Shown here: one piece after another, positions 37,641 through 45,921 of the stretch
Layout of the letters: every line of letters starts with the position of its first letter
Numbering within the stretch: position 1 is the first letter of the stretch
Assembly (NCBI RefSeq): GCF_023111095.1
Contig: NZ_JALGYW010000013.1
Location: 62,001-126,000 of the forward strand
Length of the DNA: 64,000 nt
DNA from: Maribellus sp. YY47
GTDB taxonomy: Bacteria; Bacteroidota; Bacteroidia; Bacteroidales; Prolixibacteraceae
Reading direction: 5' to 3'
Notes under the pieces: model-generated
Told to the model about the DNA's origin: nothing
What the model saw: only the letters and a program-made list of their open reading frames with translations
Databases searched by the model: none
Translations under genes and position numbers: made by a program

Positions 37641-37648
37641 CAAAAATA
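37641..37648 (-). promoter_or_regulatory. -7 promoter element (TATTTTTG) of asnA
   Basis: Exact TAnnTTTG match on the minus strand, about 107 bases upstream of the asnA ATG. The leader holds an AGCGA/TCGCT hairpin but no obvious leader peptide. Confidence 0.4.
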
Positions 37649-37687
37649 TAATTCTACTTCGACTTTTGAGAATAGTTTTAAAAAAAC

Positions 37688-37726
37688 GTTGCCAAACAAG
37701 TCTTCCTATCTGACCCGTTTGGCAAC
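37688..37726 (-). terminator. Terminator of the acyl-CoA dehydrogenase gene
   Basis: Perfect 10-bp stem GTTGCCAAAC / GTTTGGCAAC with a 19-base loop, followed on the minus strand by GTTTTTTTAAAAC. Confidence 0.75.
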
Positions 37727-37775
37727 ATTAATCCAAACATTTTTAGCACAATAAATTCTTATGCTGAACTATTTC

Positions 37776-39314
37776 CTAAGCCGTTGCAAAATTTAACCAC
37801 GAGCTGTTTTCTTCGTATTCCGGAATAACCTGAATATCGTTTTTCATCGAAAATGCAGCCAATAATCCGGCGATCTCCTGCTGAAGCATGTTGATTCCGC
37901 CCTCAGCCAGATCTTTTCTAAATCCTTTTCCCATTAAATCAATTACCTGGTTCATCGAAATAACGCGCCCCATAATTTTACCCAAATCAACAAGGTTACG
38001 TTGCGGCATCTGGAAATTGATGTTAAAATTGGTTTGTTCTTTAATAAATCCGGCCGCTTTGCTGGTCAGGTCAAAGTCTTTCAGAAACTGAAAAAGATTG
38101 TTCTCTTTTGTACGTTTCATGAGCTTAACAAGAGCTTCGGAAATTTGTGCATAAAGGATATCGTTCGATCCTTCAAAAATCTGAAACGGGCGGCTGTCGG
38201 TAATACCTCTTCCGCCAATATGCGTTAGCTTGTAAGCTTTTGCGCCCACCAGCTGCACTAACGACTGTGCGGCTTCCTGCATTAAATCGGTTACCACACT
38301 TTTTACAGCGTTGGCTTCCATTCCGTGAGGAACCAAATCGACCTCAATCCCGGCTTTTTTGCTGCTGTTGGCGCACATAGCCGAACAAATGGTATAACTC
38401 GCCTGCAGTTTCGACAAACGCTCCTGCACCTGATCGTAAGAAAACAGGCTCTTCCCTCCTACCAGTCGCTGCTTGCAATGCGTGATTGCCTCGTCGAGCA
38501 TTCGTTTTATAAAGCCCATGGCCATTCCCGGAAACTGCATACGGCTGCGGTGCAGCAAATCGAGCATCATTTTTACCCCGGTGGTATGCGGCTCCAGTTT
38601 CTGAACGCCGGGGATTTTAACATCAATGTGATTTCTACCGTATGGAATCATGTAAAGGCCCAGGTTTTCAAAATATTCTTCCACCTTAATTTTTTGATCC
38701 GGAGCGCTAACGTCGCAAATAAAAAAGTCAATATCGCGCTGCAAATTACCCGATTCGGACTTTTGCCGGGCGGTTAACAGCCAAAAATCGGCCATTCCGG
38801 TTAAACCCGCCCAATGTTTTTTCCCCTTTAAGTGAAATCTGTTTTCTCTTTCGGTATAAAACGTTTGCATGTTCAGCGCATCGCTTCCATAATCGGGTTC
38901 TGTTATCATTAATCCCCCCATGTTTTGCTCCTCGATAAAACGCCTGAACACGGACGCTTTGGCTTCTTCGCGGGCATATTTCGCAACGGGTTGTAAGAAC
39001 AGTGCCGAGTTAATTCCAAAGGTTAACGAAAGCGGCAACGATTCATAGGAAGCGGCGGCCAGCAGGGCAATATTTTCATGCATCAGTCCGCCACGTCCGC
39101 CATATTCTTTCGGAATCCCTACCGACAACGGATTAGCCGACATAATTTCCTGAAGAGCTTCAGCCGGAAGCCCCCTGTTTACACTTAATTCATTGATATC
39201 ATTTTTATCGTGAAATACGCTTTTCATTTTGGCTTTAAGCGTATCCAAAAACTCTGATATTGAAGGGATTTTATTCTCCGTCTCCACAGTGTCGACAACT
39301 AATTCTAAATTCAT
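37776..39314 (-). CDS. Acyl-CoA dehydrogenase family protein
   Basis: From ATG 39314 (MNLELVVDTVETENKIPS) the product is 512 residues. It has the FAD enzyme pattern: GIPKEYGGRGG, GGLMITEPDYGSDALNM (FAD loop), GKKHWAGLTGMADFWLLTA, and GGRGITDSRPFQIFEGSNDILYAQIS, where the Glu of FEGSND corresponds to the catalytic base region. The protein is longer than the 380-residue short-chain enzymes, with an extended C-terminus. Substrate unknown; no beta-oxidation or ETF gene is nearby. The upstream in-frame extension to 39407 looks untranslated. Confidence 0.85.
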   Translation of the reverse strand: MNLELVVDTVETENKIPSISEFLDTLKAKMKSVFHDKNDINELSVNRGLPAEALQEIMSANPLSVGIPKEYGGRGGLMHENIALLAAASYESLPLSLTFGINSALFLQPVAKYAREEAKASVFRRFIEEQNMGGLMITEPDYGSDALNMQTFYTERENRFHLKGKKHWAGLTGMADFWLLTARQKSESGNLQRDIDFFICDVSAPDQKIKVEEYFENLGLYMIPYGRNHIDVKIPGVQKLEPHTTGVKMMLDLLHRSRMQFPGMAMGFIKRMLDEAITHCKQRLVGGKSLFSYDQVQERLSKLQASYTICSAMCANSSKKAGIEVDLVPHGMEANAVKSVVTDLMQEAAQSLVQLVGAKAYKLTHIGGRGITDSRPFQIFEGSNDILYAQISEALVKLMKRTKENNLFQFLKDFDLTSKAAGFIKEQTNFNINFQMPQRNLVDLGKIMGRVISMNQVIDLMGKGFRKDLAEGGINMLQQEIAGLLAAFSMKNDIQVIPEYEENSSWLNFATA

Positions 39315-39541
39315 AAAATGAGTACTTAAGTTGATTCCGATTTTAAAATTCCGGAAGTTTTTATTTATACAGCTACTCAAACATTTAATTGTTGTGAATG
39401 TTTTCATCTTTTAACCGACTAAAAACTAAAGCATTTAAAAATAAGGAGTTAATGGTATTAATTAAGATTTTTTAAGAAATCGCTTACTTCTCAAAAGCTA
39501 ACCGGATTATCAGAAAGGGCCTGAAAGAACCGTTTATTAAC

Positions 39542-39549
39542 TATTTTTG
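39542..39549 (+). promoter_or_regulatory. -7 promoter element (TATTTTTG) of the MFS gene
   Basis: Exact TAnnTTTG match whose last base is the first base of the GTG at 39549, so translation from that GTG would require a start at or before the promoter. TTG 39558 or 39564 are better placed. Confidence 0.45.
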
Positions 39550-40748
39550 TGCAAAATTTGAATTTGGCGAACTTCAGTAAAAATATTCCCCGGCTTTACC
39601 TCATTAAGATCTCGAAGTGGTTTAACATGGTTATGCCTGTGGTGGTTTTGTTTTACCAGGACAATGGCATGGGGATGCATGAAATATTTGTGCTCAAAGC
39701 CATTTATTCGGTTGCCATTGTTACCATGGAAATTCCTTCGGGTTGGATGGCCGACGTTTGGGGGCGCAAGAAAACATTGATCCTCGGAAGCATTTTGGGA
39801 AGCGCAGGTTTTTTCTTATACAGTTTGTCCTACGGCTTTTGGGCGTTTGCAATGGCCGAAATCATTTTAGGCATCGGTCATTCGTTTGTTTCCGGGGCCG
39901 ACTCAGCGCTTTTATACGATAGTTTGAAAGCCGACAATAAATCAGATAAATATATCAGGGAAGAAGGAAAAATAACTTCGGTAGGTAATTTTGCGGAAGC
40001 AATTGCCGGCGTTGTTGGCGGCTTACTGGCGGCCGTTAGTTTACGCATGCCTTTTTATTTTCAGTTCGCTGTTGCCGCAATTGCCATCCCCTCTGCACTT
40101 ACGCTGATTGAACCACGAATACACTCGAAAGAGCACATTCATTCCATGAAGAAACTGGTGAGCAATATCCGCAAAACCTTTGTTTCCAATCCCGATCTGC
40201 GTATTTCTATTTTACTGTCGTCGGTAACCGGAACTGCTACGCTTACTTTTGCCTGGTTTGTTCAGCCTTTTTTCAAAGCCATTAACCTGCCTGTAGAATT
40301 TTTTGGGATTTTCTGGACAGCCCTGAACCTGACGGTTGGGGTTTCGTCGGTTTTTGCCTACAAAGCTGAAGTATTTTTAGGGCGAAAGTGGTCGATACTA
40401 CTGGTGATCACGTTGCTGGCTGCTGGATATATTTTTGCCGGGATAAGCATTTCGTACTGGGGGCTTGTCTTTCTGTTTATGTTTTACCTGGTTCGGGGAA
40501 TTGCCACGCCTATTTTCAAAAATTACATCAACCAGTACACCGAAAGCGAAGTACGGGCCACCATGCTTTCTGTCCGGAATTTTGTGATTCGGATTGCTTT
40601 TGCCGGAATAGGACCTTTATTGGGATGGATCACCGATAATATCAGCTTAAATGCCGCACTATTTCTTTCGGGAATAATTTACCTTGTAAGTTCGCTTGTA
40701 ATTGTTCTGCCGTGGTTAAAACAACGTTCAGAACGGGAACTGAATTAA
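39549..40748 (+). CDS. MFS transporter
   Basis: A polytopic membrane protein of about 399 residues with some ten to twelve hydrophobic helices. The loop 2-3 motif reads GWMADVWGRKKTLILGS, the classical MFS G-x-x-x-D-R/x-x-GRKK signature. N-terminal NFSKNIPRLYLIKISKWFN is typical of Bacteroidota drug/metabolite exporters of the 'SKWF' type. The exact start is uncertain: GTG 39549 overlaps the promoter, while TTG 39558 or 39564 give a short leader. It overlaps the convergent MBL gene by four bases at the stop. Confidence 0.85.
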   Translation: MQNLNLANFSKNIPRLYLIKISKWFNMVMPVVVLFYQDNGMGMHEIFVLKAIYSVAIVTMEIPSGWMADVWGRKKTLILGSILGSAGFFLYSLSYGFWAFAMAEIILGIGHSFVSGADSALLYDSLKADNKSDKYIREEGKITSVGNFAEAIAGVVGGLLAAVSLRMPFYFQFAVAAIAIPSALTLIEPRIHSKEHIHSMKKLVSNIRKTFVSNPDLRISILLSSVTGTATLTFAWFVQPFFKAINLPVEFFGIFWTALNLTVGVSSVFAYKAEVFLGRKWSILLVITLLAAGYIFAGISISYWGLVFLFMFYLVRGIATPIFKNYINQYTESEVRATMLSVRNFVIRIAFAGIGPLLGWITDNISLNAALFLSGIIYLVSSLVIVLPWLKQRSERELN

Positions 40749-41530
40749 AGTTCCAGTTTCAGTCCGTCGTAAGCCATAAAAACATTCTCCGGCAATTCTG
40801 ATTGCAGCTCCCGGTGTTTTCCAAAGCCATGACTGATGTGTGTCAGAAAAGCTTTTTCGGGCCGGACTTTTTCAATCACAGCCAGCGCTTCTTCCAGGTT
40901 AAAATGCGAAATGTGTTTTTCTTTCCGAAGGGTATTGATGATCAGAATTTTTGTCCCGGCCATTTTCGCCAATTCGTCTTCCGGAATTGAATTTGCATCG
41001 GTTATATAGGTCAAATCACCAATTCGGTAGCCGTATACCGGTAATTTATGGTGAAAACACCGAATCGGGATAATCTCAACTCCATCAATAGCGAAGGGGC
41101 TTCCATTTACATCTTTTAACTGCATCTTCGGAATTCCGGGATACTTGTATTCGGCAAAAACATAACTGAAGATCCGGCGAATGGCTTCCTGTACCCTTTC
41201 CTCGGTGTAAATCTCCATTGGGTGGCGCTGAATCCAGTTGTAAGAGCGGATATCATCGAGGCCAAAAATATGATCTACATGCTCATGTGTCAATAAAATA
41301 GCCCGAAGTGTTTCCACCTTTTCGCGCAACATTTGCTGCCGGAAATCGGGACCCGCATCAATCACCAGGTTTTGTCCGTTAATATTCAGCAAGAGTGACG
41401 ACCGCAATCGTTTATCGCGCGAATCATCCGACCGGCATACCTCGCAATCGCAGGCTACTACGGGCACTCCCTGCGAAGTTCCGGTACCCAGAAAAGTTGC
41501 TGTTATTTTATTGTTTTTGATGGAAGTCAT
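40745..41530 (-). CDS. MBL-fold metallohydrolase, PhnP-like
   Basis: A 261-residue metallo-beta-lactamase fold protein. FLGTGTSQGVPVVACDCEVC contains the PhnP/RNase Z-type start with a cysteine pair, LLTHEHVDHIFGLDDIRSYN is the H-x-H-x-D-H zinc motif, and ITDANSIPEDE and HISHGFGKH complete the site. PhnP is a cyclic ribose phosphodiesterase; this Bacteroidota branch lies outside any phn cluster, so the substrate is open. A TAATTTTG -7 element ends 5 bases before the ATG. Confidence 0.85.
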   Translation of the reverse strand: MTSIKNNKITATFLGTGTSQGVPVVACDCEVCRSDDSRDKRLRSSLLLNINGQNLVIDAGPDFRQQMLREKVETLRAILLTHEHVDHIFGLDDIRSYNWIQRHPMEIYTEERVQEAIRRIFSYVFAEYKYPGIPKMQLKDVNGSPFAIDGVEIIPIRCFHHKLPVYGYRIGDLTYITDANSIPEDELAKMAGTKILIINTLRKEKHISHFNLEEALAVIEKVRPEKAFLTHISHGFGKHRELQSELPENVFMAYDGLKLEL

Positions 41531-41534
41531 GGAG

Positions 41535-41542
41535 CAAAATTA
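41535..41542 (-). promoter_or_regulatory. -7 promoter element (TAATTTTG) of the MBL gene
   Basis: Exact TAnnTTTG match, last base 5 bases before the start codon, predicting a leaderless mRNA; back to back with the methylase promoter 32 bases away. Confidence 0.4.
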
Positions 41543-41573
41543 GCAAAAGCAACTGTGAAACGATGAGATTGAC

Positions 41574-41581
41574 TATTTTTG
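41574..41581 (+). promoter_or_regulatory. -7 promoter element (TATTTTTG) of the methylase gene
   Basis: Exact TAnnTTTG match, 17 bases before ATG 41598. Confidence 0.45.
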
Positions 41582-41597
41582 CACAAATCTTTTTACG

Positions 41598-42296
41598 ATG
41601 GCTTCACTTTATCTTGTTCCCAATGTTTTGGCCGATGGCGACTGGCAATCGGTTATGCCCGCACCTGTTTTTACGGTGCTTACTTCTACCAAATTTTATA
41701 TCGTTGAAAATATTCGTACGGCACGTCGTTTTATGAAACAGGTAAACCGCGATATCGACATTGATTCGTGTACTTTTTTCGAAATAAATAAACACACTCA
41801 GGCCCAGGACCTACCCCGTTTTTTACAGCCACTGGAACAGGGGAACGATGTGGCGGTTATTTCCGAAGCGGGATGTCCGGGAGTCGCTGATCCCGGAGCC
41901 GATGTGGTTCGGCTGGCTCACCAAAAAGGATTAAAAGTTGTGCCGATCGTTGGCCCGTCGTCTATTTTGCTGGCTTTGATGGCTTCCGGATTAAACGGAC
42001 AAAATTTTGCGTTTCGCGGATATCTGCCCGTAAAACCGAATGAACGCACGCGCGAACTGGCCAACCTAGAGCGGAAAATCAAATCATCAGGACAGACCCA
42101 GATTTTTATTGAAACACCTTACCGAAATAACCAGATGGTAGAAGATATTCTGAAAAGTTGTTCGCCCTCTACCCTTTTGTGTATTGGCGCCAACATTACC
42201 GCAGAAAACGAATTTATTGTCACAAAAACGGTGCAGCAATGGAAAGGAAAGGTGCCTGACTTGCACAAACAGCCGGTAATCTTTTTGCTGGGATAA
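41598..42296 (+). CDS. RsmI-like SAM-dependent methyltransferase (tetrapyrrole methylase fold)
   Basis: A 232-residue protein of the RsmI/CbiF superfamily: VAVISEAGCPGVADPGADVVRLAHQKGLKVVPIVGPSSILLALMASG is the SAM-binding region and GYLPVKPNER a conserved loop. It is shorter than RsmI (about 280 residues) at the N-terminus, where LVPNVLADGDWQSVMPAPV replaces the usual glycine-rich 'VGTPIGN' strand. The likely role is 16S rRNA 2'-O methylation, but Bacteroidota carry this short paralogue besides a canonical RsmI. Confidence 0.85.
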   Translation: MASLYLVPNVLADGDWQSVMPAPVFTVLTSTKFYIVENIRTARRFMKQVNRDIDIDSCTFFEINKHTQAQDLPRFLQPLEQGNDVAVISEAGCPGVADPGADVVRLAHQKGLKVVPIVGPSSILLALMASGLNGQNFAFRGYLPVKPNERTRELANLERKIKSSGQTQIFIETPYRNNQMVEDILKSCSPSTLLCIGANITAENEFIVTKTVQQWKGKVPDLHKQPVIFLLG

Positions 42297-42298
42297 TA

Positions 42299-43366
42299 CT
42301 AAATCAACTTTTGTTGGATGAGCATGGCGTATTCCTGCTCAAAGTTGGGGGTAAAAATTCCGTTACCGATTTCGCTCTCGATTTGCTTTTTAGTCCAGAA
42401 ACGAAGCTCTTCCACTTCGTCGGACTGAATTCCAATATTTTTGAAATCGTGGGTGGTAAACAGATAAATGAGTTCAGCTTCTACTTCCGATTCCCACTTG
42501 TAGACCTTTTGCAGACGGGCGCTGAAGTCTGCTAAGCCAATTTCTTCGGAGGCTTCTTTTTTTAGCGCTGCTTCCAGGGTTTCTCCCGCCGAAATATGAC
42601 CGCCCACCGCTGTGTCCCATTTCCCGGGCTGAATCTGTTTATTCATCGGGCGTTTTTGAAGCAGAATCGATCCATTTCGGTTCAGTACGTGCAAATGCAC
42701 CACCGGATGCAGCAATTTGCTCCCGTTGTGTACCTGGCTTCGCGGCGTCTGCCCAAGCACTTTTCCCTGCTCATCGACGAGCGGCACCCACTCTTCGCGG
42801 GCAAATCCTTTTTGAATTTTACGCTGTCTCAGCCATTCAAACAAAAAATAGATTCCGAATATCACATAAAACAAACCTCCGCTAATAAAAGCCCAGGCTT
42901 CTTTACTCATGTAAAATGCCGAATAAAAAACGAGCAGAGTGTGAATCGAAAAGATGTAAAACAAGATTTTAAGGCTCCGTCGCATTTGCGCCATTTGCGC
43001 ATCGTTGAATTCTGTTCCCTTGAGGTAACGTTGCCCCATGAGACCGATAATATTTACCCTCGAGAATGCAGAAACGGCCAGCACAACAATCAGAATCAGT
43101 TCAACGAGTCCGGGTTTTAATTTGAAAAAGATATCGTTATCCAGCAAAATAGAAACGGCACCCAGAGCCACGAGTAAAAGTGTATCGAACAGCACAAATT
43201 TCTCAAACCGTTTTTCTTTTATGGCCACCCATACCAATTCGGCAATACCTACACCAACAGCCACAAAAAGCCCGATTTTAGTCCCCCAGATTTCATCGGC
43301 AGCGATAAAAACAAAAAGAGGAATAAAACCGGGCAATAATTTCTTTAGCAGTTGTGCTCTGTTCAT
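42299..43366 (-). CDS. Membrane-anchored Nudix hydrolase (septation-protein-A-like N-terminus)
   Basis: A 355-residue two-part protein. Residues 1-180 hold about five transmembrane helices resembling YciB/IspZ (intracellular septation protein A): LLPGFIPLFVFIAADEIWGTKIGLFVAVG and FFKLKPGLVELILIVVLAVSAFSR. Residues 195-355 are a Nudix domain with box GHISAGETLEAALKKEASEEIGL, where the usual Arg is Lys, and an isopentenyl-diphosphate-isomerase-like start (VDEQGKVLGQTPRSQVHNG). Converges with the methylase gene two bases away. Substrate unknown. Confidence 0.8.
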   Translation of the reverse strand: MNRAQLLKKLLPGFIPLFVFIAADEIWGTKIGLFVAVGVGIAELVWVAIKEKRFEKFVLFDTLLLVALGAVSILLDNDIFFKLKPGLVELILIVVLAVSAFSRVNIIGLMGQRYLKGTEFNDAQMAQMRRSLKILFYIFSIHTLLVFYSAFYMSKEAWAFISGGLFYVIFGIYFLFEWLRQRKIQKGFAREEWVPLVDEQGKVLGQTPRSQVHNGSKLLHPVVHLHVLNRNGSILLQKRPMNKQIQPGKWDTAVGGHISAGETLEAALKKEASEEIGLADFSARLQKVYKWESEVEAELIYLFTTHDFKNIGIQSDEVEELRFWTKKQIESEIGNGIFTPNFEQEYAMLIQQKLI

Positions 43367-43387
43367 GTTTTTCGAGCCAAACTGATT

Positions 43388-43927
43388 CTATTCGGTAGTG
43401 GTTTCCAACGGAATCACTTTAGAAACTTCAACTTCCATCAAAATAGTCTTGAACATTCCCACCGTTCCTGAACCGTTTTGACCGTATGCTAATGCCGAGT
43501 TGATTACCAATCTCGATCTCGTACCGGGTTGCATGTAAGTTACGCCTTCTTCCAAACCTGAAATAGTACTACCGGCTCCTGCGATTAACGAAAGCGGTTC
43601 AAACCGATGGCCTTCGAGATAGCCGCTGGATTGATCCACCAAAAAGCTGTCGATCACTCCTTCGCTGTCTTTGTCCAAAACCCAGGTTGCATAGAAAATC
43701 TGTACTTCGTCGCCCAATTTAATGGTGTCGCCCTCGCCTGTACCCGGTTCGTTGAAATAATACAGTCCCGATTTTGTTGGTTCTGCATTCGGATGTTTGG
43801 CTGCCAAATATTCGTCAAGTGTAGCCAATTCTTCCTGTCTCATTTTTTCATAGTCGATGCCATCGCTACAGGCAAAAAAGCCAACTGCTGAAAACAGGAA
43901 AAACAATCCCGTTAATATTTTCTTCAT
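43388..43927 (-). CDS. FKBP-type peptidyl-prolyl isomerase-like lipoprotein
   Basis: From ATG 43927 the product is 179 residues: lipoprotein signal MKKILTGLFFLFSAVGFFAC (Cys20), then an FKBP-like domain (YYFNEPGTGEGDTIKLGDEVQIFYATWVL, PLSLIAGAGSTISGLEEGVTYMQPGTRSRLVINSALAYG). Bacteroidota carry several such surface or periplasmic FKBP lipoproteins, including GldI, that assist folding of exported proteins. It sits 21 bases after the Nudix gene start on the same strand and may be expressed with it. Confidence 0.85.
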   Translation of the reverse strand: MKKILTGLFFLFSAVGFFACSDGIDYEKMRQEELATLDEYLAAKHPNAEPTKSGLYYFNEPGTGEGDTIKLGDEVQIFYATWVLDKDSEGVIDSFLVDQSSGYLEGHRFEPLSLIAGAGSTISGLEEGVTYMQPGTRSRLVINSALAYGQNGSGTVGMFKTILMEVEVSKVIPLETTTE

Positions 43928-44067
43928 TTTTCTACTGGTGTTATCTGTTATCAATTATTATTACTGGTTATTCTGAAAACGCTACAAAGTTAAAAAGCTT
44001 ATTCAATTATCATCCTTTAAAACAAAACAGTACATACATTCGCTAATCTTGCTGATCAATGCTGAAA

Positions 44068-45120
44068 TCAAATCACGGTTTCGTCCAATAGATGCTTAAA
44101 CTCGGGTAAAAGTTGCGTGAATTTTTCCAAAGTGTCTTTAAAATTCAATTCCGATTCTCCGCCTGCTGCATTCAAATGACCGCCGCCATTGAAATGCTCG
44201 CTCGAAAATTTATTGGCCGGAAAATTTCCTTTCGAACGGAAGGAAGCTTTCACATAGTTTTCCTTTTCGATAAAAAGCGCACTGAATACGATGTTATTGA
44301 TTGAAAGCGGATAATTCACAAATCCTTCTGTATCTCCGGGGGTAAAATTAAAGCGTTCCAATTCCTCCTTTGTAAGGCTGATAACGGCAGCCCTGTATTC
44401 GGGAAAGACTTTCATTTTTTCGTATAAACAATAGCCCATCAGCTTCATTCGGTCGGCTGAAAAATTATGAAATACCGCAGACTGAATCCTGTCGGTATTG
44501 ATGCCATAATTCAACAGTTCCGATACCGTTTTAAACGTATTCTGCGAAGTATTATGACTAAAACCTCCGGTGTCGGTAAGTATGCCGGTATAAAGCGCTT
44601 CGGCAACCTGTTGGTTGATGTATTCGTGGTACCCCAGTTGCGAAATTACATCGAACACCAACTCGGCCGACGAACTGTAAGAAGGCTCCGATATTGTATA
44701 ATCACAAAAATCAGTGGGATACGGATGATGGTCAATCAAAATTTTTGTTTTTTGAAAGCAGGCAATCATTTTTGAAAGGTGCCCGGCACGTTTTTGCTCG
44801 TTAAAATCGACACAGATCATCACGTCTGAATCAAACAACCATTCTTTTGCTGCTTTCTTCTCTTTCTCGTAGATCATCACCTGAACATCAGACGAAAACC
44901 ATTTCAGAAAACCGGGATAATCGTTGGCCGAAATTACTTTTACCTGTAATCCCTTGTTGGCAAGCGTTTGCCCAAGCCCCAAAGCCGAACCAATCGCATC
45001 TCCATCCGGGTTTTCGTGTGGAATAATACTTACTTTAGCCGCACTTCCCAACTTCTCTTCAATCGCACTAAATATCTCTTTTACAGTATTTTTCAAGTCT
45101 AAAAAATTTTGAAGGGACAA
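44068..45120 (-). CDS. nrnA: Bifunctional oligoribonuclease / PAP phosphatase NrnA (DHH family)
   Basis: A 350-residue DHH-DHHA1 phosphoesterase. HENPDGDAIGSALGLG carries the first metal-binding motif, ILIDHHPYP the DHH motif, and EHFNGGGHLNAAGGE the DHHA1 substrate loop. It degrades short RNA oligomers and 3'-phosphoadenosine 5'-phosphate. The 45120 start codon is TTG and overlaps a TATATTTG -7 element (45125-45118), so TTG 45096, eight codons later, is the more likely start. Confidence 0.9.
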   Translation of the reverse strand: MSLQNFLDLKNTVKEIFSAIEEKLGSAAKVSIIPHENPDGDAIGSALGLGQTLANKGLQVKVISANDYPGFLKWFSSDVQVMIYEKEKKAAKEWLFDSDVMICVDFNEQKRAGHLSKMIACFQKTKILIDHHPYPTDFCDYTISEPSYSSSAELVFDVISQLGYHEYINQQVAEALYTGILTDTGGFSHNTSQNTFKTVSELLNYGINTDRIQSAVFHNFSADRMKLMGYCLYEKMKVFPEYRAAVISLTKEELERFNFTPGDTEGFVNYPLSINNIVFSALFIEKENYVKASFRSKGNFPANKFSSEHFNGGGHLNAAGGESELNFKDTLEKFTQLLPEFKHLLDETVI

Positions 45121-45125
45121 ATATA
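45118..45125 (-). promoter_or_regulatory. -7 promoter element (TATATTTG) of nrnA
   Basis: Exact TAnnTTTG match overlapping the most upstream possible nrnA start; supports the internal TTG start at 45096. Confidence 0.45.
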
Positions 45126-45206
45126 CTAATTCTTAAGCGGGTGAAAAGGTTAAAATATTCTATTTTTAGTATTATTGTAAACAGCAACTAAACAAAAACT
45201 TAAATT

Positions 45207-45626
45207 ATGGCAGGTAACCTTACCTTCACAATGATTAAACCTACTGCGGTTAAGAACAATCACACGGGTGATATTCTGAAAATGATAAACGACGCGGGAT
45301 TTAAAATTATCGCGATGAAATATACCCGGCTGGCTCCCGAACGGGCCGAATTGTTTTATGCCGTTCACAAAGGCAAACCTTTTTTCGAACGCCTGGTGAG
45401 TTTTATGTGTTCGGGCCCCATTGTGGCGGCTATTCTTGAAAAAGAAAATGCGGTGGAAGATTTTCGGAAGCTTATCGGATCTACCAACCCCGAAAAAGCG
45501 GAAGAAGGTACGGTACGTAAACGTTATGCTACCAGTATGACAGAAAATGCGGTTCACGGCTCCGACAGCGACGAGAATGCCAACATTGAGGCCGACTTTT
45601 TCTTTTCAAAGCTTGAGCGGTACTAA
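45207..45626 (+). CDS. ndk: Nucleoside diphosphate kinase
   Basis: A 139-residue protein of normal Ndk size that transfers the gamma phosphate among nucleoside triphosphates. The catalytic His117 lies in [20 protein letters not shown], and the N-terminal [13 protein letters not shown] block is conserved. Monocistronic, convergent with the DUF721/recF pair with four bases between the stops. Confidence 0.95.
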   Translation: MAGNLTFTMIKPTAVKNNHTGDILKMINDAGFKIIAMKYTRLAPERAELFYAVHKGKPFFERLVSFMCSGPIVAAILEKENAVEDFRKLIGSTNPEKAEEGTVRKRYATSMTENAVHGSDSDENANIEADFFFSKLERY

Positions 45627-45630
45627 CAAT

Positions 45631-45921
45631 TTACCTGAATACAATACGTTTGATAATTTCGCCTCCGGCATTTTCATTGATCCGGCGACAAATCTCTTCA
45701 CGCATCAGGAAGAGTTCGTTTTTTACCACTGACGAACTGATCTCGACATACAATATTCCATCCCGGATGTATATGTTACGGGTATAATGTGCGATGGTTT
45801 TTCCAAGCAGTGCCTCCCACCCTTCAACAATATCGACCTCTTTTAGCTTTCGTTCGATGCGGTTTTGTTCGATGTATTCTTTCAAAACGTCGCTTAACGA
45901 TTGTGTATTGCTCCTTCTCAT
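45631..45921 (-). CDS. DUF721 domain protein (DciA-like)
   Basis: A 96-residue protein with the DUF721 pattern VDIVEGWEALLGKTIAHYTRNIYIRDGILYVEISSSVVKNELFLMREEICRRIN. DUF721/DciA proteins load the replicative helicase in bacteria lacking DnaC. Its start codon overlaps the recF stop (TAATG), so it is translated from the recF message, an arrangement that links two replication-related functions. Confidence 0.85.
   Translation of the reverse strand: MRRSNTQSLSDVLKEYIEQNRIERKLKEVDIVEGWEALLGKTIAHYTRNIYIRDGILYVEISSSVVKNELFLMREEICRRINENAGGEIIKRIVFR

Noticed and set aside
42596-43120. 174-codon plus-strand frame
   Set aside because: Antisense to the Nudix fusion gene; no recognisable domain.
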